Shown here in pieces: positions 1 to 11,800 of a stretch of DNA of 64,000 bases. A model generated the notes under the pieces. The model made no database searches, was not told the origin of the DNA, and was given only the letters and a program-made list of their open reading frames with translations. A program made the translations under genes and the position numbers. Location: contig NC_092463.1 of the NCBI RefSeq assembly GCF_047495875.1, positions 15,372,724-15,436,723 on the forward strand, read 5' to 3'. This DNA is from Pithys albifrons albifrons (lineage: Eukaryota; Chordata; Aves; Passeriformes; Thamnophilidae). Each line of letters starts with the position of its first letter. Within the stretch, counting starts at the first letter, position 1.

Positions 1-2806
1 GGGTCCCTCTCAATTCCAAACCTACTAAGACAAAGGGGAGTTCTTTTGAGACCCTCAAGTGTGGAGTTAACACCAATCATATGTAGCGAGCAAGCAGTGT
101 ATTAGCATAACCACAGTTGCTTTCTCCAAAGAGTAGTCACCGCAGCATATATGTGCAGATGCACAGCTCTCATTAGCATCCAGGTAACTGCTGGTTTCTT
201 TCCTGAGTCTTTATGAGACAGAGACTGACAGGATCCCTGACATCAAGGGGCTCCACAGGCAGTTGTTTCTGGACAAGTAGAAAACCACTCCAATTTTTTG
301 GTGAATCTGTGGGGTGGGTTCCCTGTTATGAACACACTGAGCTTTAATCCAGATCTTTGACTTCTCTCCAGTATTTGGACCATGTGATGTTGTGCCTTCC
401 TGTGAGCTGTGTCCTGCTAAGCCCCCAAAAGTACAAATGCAGAGACTTCAGCTGATCATAGCTATGTAAAGGTCAGAGCAGCAGCCCAAATCCCTCCCAG
501 AAGAGAACAGGGTAAAACAAACCCAGAGCTGTAGGAACAGCAGACTGTCATGGTGGGACAGTTCATTCCCATTAGGACTACAACTGGTGCACAAAAGAAA
601 TTTCTGTTCTTACAGGTTTTTGTTTTTTCTTTGCAATGCATTTTTTCTTCTTGAAGTTTATTTTCTGTGGAGCCAGAAAGTAGGCTGCTTTGTGTATATC
701 AGGGTTCTTCTGAAACCAGCAAAAAGCTCATGCTTGTATAGGGAATTAATATTTTGTTGACCAGATTCAGTCTGCAAACAACTCCACTGCTGATTGGTGG
801 GAGTTAGGACAGTCAACAAGAATTATTATAAACACTTTTAGAGGACAGTGAAATACTCCAGGCACTTATAAATCTCTTAAGTCATATATTACTGGAGAAA
901 CACCTGTTTTAGATAGCAACCCTGCTGCTCAAGGATGGAAGTTTACGTTGTAGCAGCAAAAGGTGGCAAGTTCAATAAATAAGAATAATAGGGTAAGACT
1001 CTCAAGTGGAGTAAATCAGTGCAGCTTCATTGAATCTGTTGGAACTAAGTCAATTTACAGCAGTAAGAATCTGGCTTGTAGTCAACAGGGATTTTTCAGA
1101 ATGTTTAAAACCTCTTCATTTAGAGAGTTCTCTGCCTTATGCCTGTGCATTAAATCCACACAAAAGTCCTTGCTCGTATAATGAGGTCATTTCGGATGTG
1201 AGTGTTCATTATACACTTAGGTAAATTAAGGGGCTAAAAATACATCATTAGCAAAGTCTTAAATAAAGGATGGAGCAAGGTTAGCGAGTGAGAACTATTT
1301 AAATAAAATCAATCTCAGCCCTGGAGAGTTAATGGGGAGTGGCTTTGTATGGAAAAAGGCTGATAGTGTGTTGATGCTGCACAAAGAAGCTGAGCACTAC
1401 AGCCATGAGAAATTAAAAGCAGGGACTGAAGATTTTTCTGGGTTAATATTTCAAGCTTTCTAAATTTCATTCTGTGGCATACCATGAATGCAGCCTAGGT
1501 TTCCAACTTCAGAAAAATGCTCTAATAAACACATATTGCTGGAGCAAATGAAACTGAAGGCTCATCCGGTTTTACCATAGCACTCGTAGTATTAAGAAGG
1601 ATTGTAATATAATCCTCTTCAATGAATAACCCTAACAGATGTTATCAGAGTTGCTCTGTACGAGCTGTGGACCTCTTGCTAGAACTCCCTCTGTGGAAGT
1701 CCAGTTCATAAATTGTCCTAATGGGCTGCCTGCCTCATCCTGCTGCTGCCACGGCATGAAAAGGAGGTGGTTACCAGCGGCCTTGAAAGCCGGCATTATT
1801 CCCATCTGTTTTTCATTACATACTGCTAAATATTTCATGCTTTTTGCTTTACAAACAAGTAAGAGCAGAACTAATCTTTTTGTTTAATGTTCCTTGATTG
1901 ACGTTGCAGGGAGTTAAAAAAGTTTGGGGTTTGTTTTGATTTTTTTTCTTTACTTCAGATCTCTGCAAAAGCTTTTAATGGAAGATAGAGCAGATTTCTG
2001 TCGACTTTTCTGGTGGGCTTTTTATGGCACCATTGATACAGGAAAAGATATGGGGGAAATCAAGATGATGAATGTGCTGTTCAATCAGCTGGGATTTCTT
2101 TGCTTGCGAGGAGATAACTCGATGAAGTGCAAACAGAGACAGGGAGCAGACGTTGACTGCTTGTCAGCTATACAGAAAGCTATCTCTGGCTGGGGCTGCT
2201 GGAAAACACAGCAGCTATTAGTCCCCCTTTGCCCTTTCACAGCACCCTGTCAGAGGGTCCCCAAGCACTGCAGCCAGAGCCATCCATTAAACCACAGGGT
2301 AACAAGTCTGTTTAATTGCTGCTTCTTTAAAGCAAGAGGGATGGCAGCCCTGGGAGGATAAGCCAACATTTTAACCTCCTAGTTCCCTAAATTCCCGCTG
2401 AGATGGATGAGTGAAGGCATTCCCATGGGCAATCAGTGTCTCTGGCAGCAGGTGCTGCCTTTGCCCCAGAGGGATATAGGTGACCCAACTCCACGCAGGC
2501 ACCTCCATCCACAGGGCAGAGGTAAGAAGGAGGTCAGGAGCCTCCCTGGGACATGCAGTCTCTCCTTCATGACTGCTTGTGCTGGATGAAGGCTTTGAGT
2601 GGTTTCTTTCCAATCCCAAGCACACCCTGGCACAGAGTGGGGCCTCTTGGCTGGTGCTGCTCCACTGGAATGGCAGTGCTGGCTGGATTATCCGGCATTT
2701 GGGCAAATATCTTCATTATAGCACCCAATGGACTACGTTAGCCGTGAGACCCAATTGCAGGGTGGGATGAAAGGCATGAAATGTCATTCAGAAAGGGTTA
2801 AAGACT
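1..2806. other. Intergenic, no gene recognised
   Basis: This is AT-leaning non-coding sequence. The longest plus frame (1924-2361, 145 codons) has no recognisable domain and no conserved-looking segments. If gene order follows mammals, SYNE3 should lie further left. I searched for its C-terminal KASH tail (ending in a PPPT-type motif) and did not see it. Confidence 0.7.
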
Positions 2807-3345
2807 CATAGAATCATAGAATGATTTGGGTTGGAAAGAACATTTAAAGATCATCTAGTTCCAAACCTCCTCCCAAAGGCAGGGACACTTTCCACTGGAT
2901 CAGGTTGCTCAAAGCCCCATCCAAACTGTCTTTGAACAATTCCAGGTATGGGACATCCACAACTTCTCTGGGCAACTTGTTCCAGTGCCTCATCACCCTT
3001 ACAGTAAAGAATTTCTTCCTAATACGCAATCTATTTTCATTCAGTTTAAAACCATTACCTTCTAGCCTATCAGTATCAACCCATATAAAAAGTCCCTCAC
3101 CCTCTTTTTTGTAAGCCCCCTTTAAGTACTGGAAGGTGCTCTAAGGTCTCCCCAGAGCCTTTTCTTTTTAAGCTGAACAACCCCAGCATTCTCAGCCTGT
3201 CTTCATAGGAGACATGCTCCTGTCTTCCTGATCAACTTTGTATTCTTCCTCTAGAGTTGCTCCAGCAGTTCCATGTCCTTCTTTTGTTGGGGTCCCAGAG
3301 CTGGACACAGCACTCCGTGTAGGATCTCATGAGAGCAGAGTAAAT
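2807..3345 (-). mobile_element. CR1 LINE 3' fragment, minus strand
   Basis: The left edge carries two copies of the reverse-complemented CR1 terminal octamer (CATAGAAT). It then reads through the usual CR1 3' end in reverse: GGTTGGAAAGAACATTTAAAGATCATC, the GGGCAACTTGTTCCAGTGCC segment, and on to the AGCACTCCGTGTAGGATCTCATGAGAGCAGAG portion. The minus strand translates to the C-terminal reverse-transcriptase tail (RKKFFTVRVMRHWNKLPREV). The copy is 5'-truncated, as is usual for CR1, and is moderately diverged with frame breaks. It is not capable of moving. Confidence 0.93.
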
Positions 3346-3626
3346 ATTAAGAAAAGATAAATGTTCCCTCTTGCAGCCTGTTGAAGCTTGACCCTGCAGC
3401 AGAGTGCCAGTGTGTCAGTGCAGATAGTTAAATCACCATGCTACATTTGACTACATAGTGATATTTTTTATGTCATTGCACAAACAGAAATGAGTTTGTC
3501 CAATCCTCTCTTGAGGTGAATTCTCTGAATTTTTGCCCCTTTCTTCCATAGCTTCTGGCTTGAATTCAGAGGCAAAAGTGAGTCTTGGGGCCTGACCCTA
3601 ATGCTTGCCTGCAAATAGGCTTTAGA

Positions 3627-3658
3627 ACTTATGCTTAACAAGACTTATGCTTAACAGG
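3627..3658. repeat. Tandem duplication, 2 x 16 bp
   Basis: ACTTATGCTTAACAAG is followed directly by ACTTATGCTTAACAGG, with one mismatch. It lies in intergenic sequence about 280 bp beyond the first CR1 copy. Confidence 0.9.
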
Positions 3659-5832
3659 TAAAATTATATACCGATTTCTATATTATGTTTCTTACTTTTC
3701 CAGCATTTTCCATGTGAGGATCTCAAGGTCTGCTGCAAGGTTTGACTAATTTCCAACAGTTACCTGTGCATTAAGTCCTTTTTACTAATTACAGCTGAAA
3801 TACTACTGCCAGAGCTTTACATTTCTGTTCTTGAGCACCTTTCTACAATAGCACACAATAGTTCCACACAGGACTGTAAAAAAAAAAGCTAACTTGTAAT
3901 GACCACAGTTTCTTGCATTCGATCACTTTCATTGAGGATTTTGATGTTCCTCTTAAAAAAATTCAAATCCAGGAATAGTAAATGCCGAGTCATAAAAGCT
4001 TAGGAAATGGGTCAAACCAGAGGGCAAGGCAGCATTACAGTGTCTGATCTGCTGTCTCTGATAATACCCTCACAAGACAAGAGTCTTTCTTTTTTTTTCC
4101 CCCATTCCTGAACAAATAAATTGCAGCATGTATGAAATCTCCAGAGGCCATCTGTGACTGTAATTCATTTACCCACTGTATTATGGAACAGATTTTCCAG
4201 TGAGTTCAAAACTCGGGAAATGGGGGAAGGGAATAGCATGATGAGAAGGATCTGTGATCCATAGCTAAAAGTAAAAATATTATTCAATTGTCATATTTGA
4301 TGGATAAAGTGTCTGACGCACCAGGCAAAGCCATAGTTACTAGATAAATATGTTTAAAACATTTAATTTTGATACATTAAGAATGAGTTGGACCAGGGGC
4401 TTATCGACACTGAAATTAAGCAGACATTTCTAAGTTCCTAAAAGCCTCTGATTTTGTTTAGTTTGGAAGAAAATTTGCTGTAGATAACTTGGAAGTGTAA
4501 GGGGAAGTTGGACATAGTGCACAAAGGAGTAGCTCTGACAGGTCAGGACTAGCAATTACCTTTCCTCTTCATCTGTTATTTTCCAAGTGCCAGCAGCCCC
4601 CCACTTCATTTGCATTAGACCACAAGAGGCCTCATGGCAAACTTGCAGACCCTCAGCTTCTGCTTTTAAATTTGAAATTAGTATGTTCATTTATGATTTT
4701 ATCTGCTACAATTATATTTTTATATATAGGGCACTCTCAATATTTCTGTAGTGCTGTTAACATTCAATAATTGTAATTAGTAACACATCCTCACAAACAG
4801 CCAATTGGTTACGTGCCTGTAAGCATCAGATTTCCTCCCTGAGTAATTCCAAGGATGTCACCGAAGCTACAGCAACAATGAATTCAGCCTGTGGCAGATG
4901 GCAGGGTTTGTGTTTACACTGTGAATCATGTTAGTACCCACTGAAGGGTCTTCATTCTGCACCAAGTTCTGTGTTTCATCATGAAGTGATACCATGCAGA
5001 TGAGGGAAATGGTGCAAACTTCTAAAATTGTTTTCTGTAGACATCTGATCAAAAGTTATAGAAAATTTTCACCTCCAGACAGTAATTAAGGGGCTCTGTT
5101 GGAGCAGAGAGGAGTGGAGAGAAGGGAAGAGAAGGAGCAGTTTACCTTGTCGTCAGTCTTGAAATCTATGGAAGGTGCACCGAGCCCTAGACTGGCAGCC
5201 CCTGGCACTTGTAAGAGCCCACATCAACTCCTTCCTCCTAATGCATCAGGCCCTGAAGTATCTTCCTCTGAGCTAGTAAAGCGGTGAAGAAAGCACCCAC
5301 AACAACTTTCTTTTCACTTCTCTTCAAAGGATTGCAAGTGCACTCTCCTTACTTAGCTCATGTGGGCACTCTGGTGCATGAGCTGAGAAAGGGCTGGGGA
5401 AGAGCAGGTACAACCGAGCATTAACAGCTGTGGCCTTCCAGCCTCTGGAGAAGAATCCACAGCTCCTCAGTCGTGCAAAGCAAGCCGAGCATGATGGGCT
5501 GGGGGCTGAGTGAGCCAAATACTGCTAATATTGCTACATTACTGCTTCAACAAGACCATCACAGCTCACTGGGGATGAAGTAACTGACGACTGTATTTCT
5601 TTGTCACTCACGCCTTCATATCTATAGCAGATAAAATACTTTGCAGTGTGCCCAGAATGCTAGCTGTATTTTTTAAGCAATATTGGCAAAAAATTCAGTG
5701 ACAAGTCTTGGTAAACATCAGAAAAACGGTATCTTTTTGTAACAATTTATTTTTCCATTGCAGAACTAAGACAGAAATATGGTTTTGCTGGTGCAACTAT
5801 ACCTGTGCAACAGGCTTTTTATTTCATGCCTA

Positions 5833-5875
5833 CATATATATATTTATATATATATATATGTATGTATGTATGATG
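5833..5875. repeat. AT-rich microsatellite (TA)n/(TATG)n
   Basis: The run begins with alternating TA and passes into a GTAT-type tetranucleotide tract. It is an ordinary simple repeat likely to vary in length between individuals. Confidence 0.9.
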
Positions 5876-8309
5876 ATATCCATGATCAGCAACATTTGTA
5901 GTGTCGAGCTTGTCTTGATGAATGAATGCAGACACTAGGCAAGAGATTAGTAAGTAAAACCAGTGTAAGATCCTCTCTGTCTCAGCTCTGCTTGCTACTC
6001 TTCAAAAAATATGAAGATGGGGAGAAATGTGACTGACAGCTTTGGTACTATTGCTTAATTTAAATAAGATTGCAATTTGGACCCAGAAAACTAAAATCAA
6101 ACTTAAAGAAAACCAAAAATCATTCAAAACACAAACTGTCCAAGTCCAAACTGAGGAAATTAAAATAAAGAAAAGACGCATCAGCAAAGTTAAAAGCAAA
6201 GAATAATATCATTTATGTATAGAAAACAAAAAGAGTAAATGTCAAAAGAAGTGGCAGCTTTCTAAGAAAGAGAAGAGGAAAACATGGTGAGTTGCAGATG
6301 GAAATGCTGTGCCAGGGGGAAGAGGGGGAATATGGCAGGGAGCAGAAGTAGGAGTGGCAGCAGGAGTGGGATGGGGCAGGAAGGATAGGGCTACACACAA
6401 TACTGAGCACAGGGCTGGACGAGTGGAAAGATGACACAGAGGTTACAGCCTGATGCCACAACACACCTTTTGTGGAGGCACTGGATGGGGCTGGGATCTC
6501 TGTTCTGCCTTCGTCTGATCATGGGTGTCTTTAGTCACAGGGGGAACCAGGAGCAAATCCTGCTCTACCCAGGAAATCACTGCCGGAACTCTCCTCGGCT
6601 TTCCCAGATTTCACAATGCAATGGCCATTTTGCAATTTGGGAATGTAGCTCACAAAAGTGGAGGGGAACTGGGGGAGTCTGGATATTTTCCATGACCATC
6701 TGTTGGTACCTGACTTGCAGAAGACCCATGAGAGGCAGGGTTCAGGGTCAGAGTGAAGGCACAGTCTCAGGCACAACCACATGCCAAACTGGGCATGGGA
6801 GCTGCACCCTGGTACTGCCAGCAGAGGCTGGTGCCACCTTGCATCCACCCATACAGCTGAGGTGTGGTGAGACCTCCAGGAGCTGACCTGCAAAAAGGGG
6901 ATAAACAGGGCTCCACAGTCAGACTTGCCTATGGGTCTGACAAAATTTATGCCACAGCTCCATGGTCTGAAGCAGCACTGGGTTTTAAAGGGCAGAGGAA
7001 GAAGCCTCTCCAGCAGTCAGGATCTAGCCTGGGCACAGCCATCAGCCTGGAGGGGCACAGCCATGCCAGGGATCTGCTGCCCACACCTCAGCTTGTTTCC
7101 TCAGCACTCAGTAGAAAAGCCAAAGGCCTTTGTTAATAATCATGTATAGAGATACTTTTTAATAACACTTCAATCAAGAATCACATTGCTCATGGTAAGA
7201 AATTTCAAACTCATCTTCTTTCACATGGTTGTTGTCCTGTTGTGATCGGCTCTCCAGCTCTCTTTCAGCAGCTAGTGGGTGAAAAAGTACTCCTGGCAGA
7301 GGAGGATGCCCAGTCCCCTGCAGAAGGGCCAGAGGCTGCACACCAGCTGGCCCCATTCCCACTGGCAGGCAGGCTGGCAGGGAATCTGCGAGGCTGGTCT
7401 CCATCAGGCATCTGCCAGAACTATGTCATATCCATGGGATCCTTATAACCAACATTTATAACCATTTTCCCTCCAAAACCATCTCCACAGTGTCATACTG
7501 AAGGCAGAGACCAAAAGAAATCATCTTCTGTCCATGTCCATTGCAACAGGGCACCCACACACTGTGTCTCTGTCTCCTAGGCTGTCTGCAGCCGCCTCAG
7601 GCAGTGCTGGCAAGGGGCAGCACAACTGCCTGCCAGCAACACAGTCCTCTCCAGAGGGTACCTGGAAAAGCTTCAGGAAAGCTAGAGGAAAGGTTTGATG
7701 GAGAGTAAGGTTACATTTCTGTATGAAAGTAGTCAACCACTGTTAGTGCCTGCCTACCACGATGGAAGGGCAGCTGGTGACTCTGTGTATCTCCTTTCAA
7801 TTCAGAGCAGTCCCAAAACACAAAGTTTCATCCCGGAATGAGCAAGCTTGGCCACAATTGTCTTCCTGGGACCAAACTTTGACAAGAGCTGTTACTGCTT
7901 TTGTATGCAGTGTCCTTTCAGACAGCGACAAATGGTTCTTATTTGCCCTTTTCTGAGTTATGACATTTTAACCACTAGTCAACCAACTTGGCTTTGCTGT
8001 GGGAAGAACTAAATGAACCAATTAGAAAGAACCAACGCAGACCCACAATATTTCATGGTGTGTTTGGCAGCACTGTCCCCTGCTCACCTGGTGTGGCAGA
8101 CAACATGATCCTGTGAGCTGGCAGATAGCTCATGCAAGTGGGAATGGACAATATGTGCATTGCTGGGTCATTCCTCCAGGACAGCAAAAAGGATCTAATT
8201 TCTTATGACAGAAAATGAGGAGGAGAAAAGAAAACCTGTGCTAAGCAGGAGGAGAAATATGAGCGTTTTCTGTGGTGCCACTTTCATCCCAGCCCCAGAA
8301 AGGGCAAGT

Positions 8310-8881
8310 CAACAGGGAAGTGCTCCTTCCCCTGTACTCTGCATTGGTGAGGCCACACCTTGAGTACTGTGTTCAGTTCTGGGCCCCTCAGTTCAGAAAG
8401 GATATTGAGGTGCTGGAGCGGGTCCAGAGAAGAGCAACAAGGCTGGTGAAGGGACTGGAGCACAAGTCCTATGGGGAGAGGCTGAGGGAGCTGGGGTTGT
8501 TTAGCCTGCAGAAGAGAAGGCTCAGAGGTGACCTCATCACTGTCTATAACTACCTGAAGGGAAATTCTAGCCAGGTGGGGGCTGGTGTCTTCTCCCAGGC
8601 ACTCAGCGATAGGACAAGGGGGCACGGGCTTAAGCTCTGCCAGGGGAAATTTAAGTTGGATATCAGAAAAAAATTCTTTCCAGAGAGAGTAATCAGGCAT
8701 TGGAATGGGCTGCCCAGAGAGGTGGTGGATTCACCATCCCTAGAGATTTTTAAACACAGATTGGACGTGGCGCTGGGTGCCATGATCTAGTAAATGAACT
8801 AGAGTTGGACCAAGGGTTGGACTCGATGATCTTGGAGGTCTTTTCCAACCCAATCGATTCTATGATTCTATGATTCTATGA
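8310..8881 (+). mobile_element. CR1 LINE 3' fragment, young, with open RT tail
   Basis: This 5'-truncated CR1 copy keeps an uninterrupted reading frame to the end of ORF2 at 8790. The frame includes the hallmark segments [56 protein letters not shown] and [20 protein letters not shown]. This is the C-terminal end of the CR1 reverse-transcriptase protein, without the catalytic palm. The 3'UTR follows (GGTTGGACTCGATGATCTTGGAGG), ending in three ATTCTATG-type octamers at about 8857-8881. The lack of stops and good match to the CR1 pattern suggest a more recent insertion than the other copies. The left boundary is approximate. Confidence 0.95.
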
Positions 8882-11800
8882 ACATCCTCGAGAGCTGTGT
8901 TTGATCAAGCTGGTTATCCAAGGCAGTTACTGTGAATATAGGTTTCATGCTATTGTTCTCTGGATGTCACATTGTCCTAGGTGTCTTTGCCTATATTTAG
9001 GAAAAAACTTGGATTTCATAAAAATGGACACTAGCTGTCTTAGGGCACAGTCAGCTCTCACATTTATGCAAATATATTGATATTGGGGAGAGAAGAATGT
9101 TTTTATGGCACCTAGAAAGTGTCTAACAAAAAGCACACCCATGAATCCATATTGTGCTGCTCAGGTGAGCACAGGAAACAGCGCCAGCAGCAGGCAGAAA
9201 AAGAATCACTTCTGTTTGTGTTAGCATCTTACCCATGAGGAGCCTCAGTGTGCAGGCAGCAGTGAGAAAAGTTGAGAAGTTTCACAAGCTGAGAAGTCTC
9301 CAAGGTCTGTGGGCAGGGGTCATCCATCTGAGAGCCCAGGGCCCTCAGAGAGATGTACATTCCCACAGTGACGGGCATTCACTGAGTAGAAAGGTTCCAA
9401 ATGAGAGGAGCTGGGAAAGGACTATGATCAGCACAATAAGAGATGATCTGACCTTTTAGTGCTTTGTGTTCAGAGGACTTGGCTGATAGGACCCTCCTTG
9501 GAAATGCCATGTGCTGACCTTGGATGCAATCTAGTTCCTATTTTATATCTCTAATTTGCACTGTTGCTATGGGAGACTCTTTTGGGGCACATGTATGTGC
9601 ATGAACTCACAAGGCTGTGCATGCTTCCCAGGGGAAGGTGGCAGGCTCCATTTCCTCTGCCCCTTTTATACCACAGCCTGAAACATTTGTGTTTAAATTC
9701 CATCATATCGTGCAAAACCTCTTCTGTTTCAACCAGCCAAAACCAGCTGCTATTTCTTCTCTTGTTTGAAATAGCAAAGCAAAACAGTGTTTACTTTAAT
9801 TCTTGAGAGTGTCACAGATAATCTGTGGGATGGAGTCCTCATTTTCCATGCACTCCAAAACCACGGAGTGTCATGCACAGCTGTCAGTCGAACAAAAAAT
9901 GAAATCAAGTTGCTCAGCTCAGACAAAAGTAGATAAAAGTTCTATGTGCATTTTCCTATAAGAGAAAAGGTGGAAGGGATGAGGACAAGAATCTTAATAT
10001 AAAAGAAATGTGAGGATTTTAGGCACTCACAAGAGGATAAAAGAATCTGAAATCTGCCAGTAAAGAGGGATCTATTGCTTTCCTGAAGCATGGCTATATA
10101 ATTACCCTTTTTTCCTCCTGCTTCATTATAAAGTAACTATTGCAGAACATAAATGACCTTGTAGACTCATGAGATATTCCTGCCAAAAAGCGTATCCATT
10201 ATCAACTAATACATTTTCTCCTTGTGTAGTTTCAGTGTGCTCTTTTGAAAAGCAGTAAGTTCTCCTCTGTCTCCCTTATCACATTTCAGGATGCCTTTTG
10301 TCATGGGATTCTGCTTATTCAGTAGTTCATGTCAAATTTACTTCAGTAAGCAAAACTAAGAGTTCTTTGAGAATTTCTTTCCTGTTCTCCAGTGAGGGAA
10401 GTGTTAGCCTTGCTCCTTCCTTCAGTAAAATATGCTTGAGGTTTGCTATTGATTTCATGTGAGCCATGAAGGCACAAAACAATAGTTGCTGAGACTGAGC
10501 TCTCTGGAGCTCTGCTAATTCACACTACCTGAAGTGTCTTTTTGCAAGAAATTAACAGCAAAAAGAAAATGAGCATTTGGGACAAGCACTTCAAAGAGTT
10601 AGAAACTAATCTAAAAATGCATCACAGCTCAAGTTGTGCAGGTTGGCTGTACTGCTACACAACTTGTATAGCATGAAACCTGGGTCTCTGATGGGGAATA
10701 ACTTTAGGTTGAAGTCAGACAACAATAATTCCTGATAAACAATAAATCCCAAAAGCTAGCAACAATCTGAGATGGGGTAGCAGCATCCCTGTGCCTTCAG
10801 GGGACAGCTGTGGCCAGCCCTCCCTCTAGCCCAAGTACACGATGCTGGTCAGCATCAGCTGCAACCAGGCCATAGACCATCCCAACAGGTTATCCACATA
10901 GATGACCATGCTGTGGGAACAGTCACTGCAAAAAGCAGTACTACAAAAGTATTCCAAAGTCCCAAATTCAGGTAAGAATGTTGGCCTCTGATGTCAAAAT
11001 CTGCATTTATGGGCTTTGATTCATGATACATTGACACAATAATAAATATAATTATATTTTATATAATTTTGTTAAGAGTGAAAAATATCCCATATTTTTG
11101 GCTAAGGGAGCAAGCCTTTTGTTTGCTCAAAATAACTCATACATTGGAGTTGTGCCCTTAAGAGTACATCTACTTGCTTTCATTTAAGAAAAAATTAAAA
11201 TGGCTATTGTTATTGTGTCTCAAATTTTATTCAGTCATAATGGTGCTCAGGATTTTATTGTTATTAATATATGTATCACATTAAATGTAAAAATCTCATT
11301 ATATTTTTGAGACTACTGATAAAATAAATGTCATATAACAGCTTTATAACTAGCTCTAAGAAATACCTATGTCTATCTGTATCATAAAGAGCAGATCCTG
11401 GTTACAAGTGATTTTGCATCATGAAATTGATTTTTTTAAAACTGTATTAAGCTAAAGCTGCAGCATGTGTTTGTGAGAGAAGACTTCATGAATGCACACA
11501 GCACCAGAAAAAGCTCAATCAGAATTACCTTTTACTACACACAGGATATGTTCTTCATCTGGGAAAGACAAGTTAAATGATGGGTGGATTTTTATGTCTA
11601 ATAAAGCATTAACTGTGATCTAAACTTTTCCTGCAGTTAAAGTATTTAGAATGGCTCTTTCCTGTGTGGATTCTCTGATATCTCTTCTCTACCCAGCTGC
11701 TTATTTAATATAGAAATTACAGGAGCATCCTATCTTCATGATTTCTCCTTCTTGGTCAAATCTGATTGAAACCAGTTCATGAGTTCAAAAGTTACTATTG

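Larger units (their letters stand above)
3346..8309. other. Intergenic, no gene recognised
   Basis: This interval lies between two CR1 copies. It includes a purine-rich stretch at about 6225-6400 and short simple repeats. Overlapping frames on both strands at 6431-6893 and 7174-7461 carry no recognisable motif and look like chance in locally GC-richer DNA. Confidence 0.7.

Noticed and set aside
1924..2361. 145-codon plus-strand frame
   Set aside because: No domain, no promoter-like context and no exon partners; it looks like chance.
6431..6893. Overlapping 151-aa plus and 120-aa minus frames
   Set aside because: Neither shows a domain or conserved motif. Long frames on both strands at one place point to composition, not coding.
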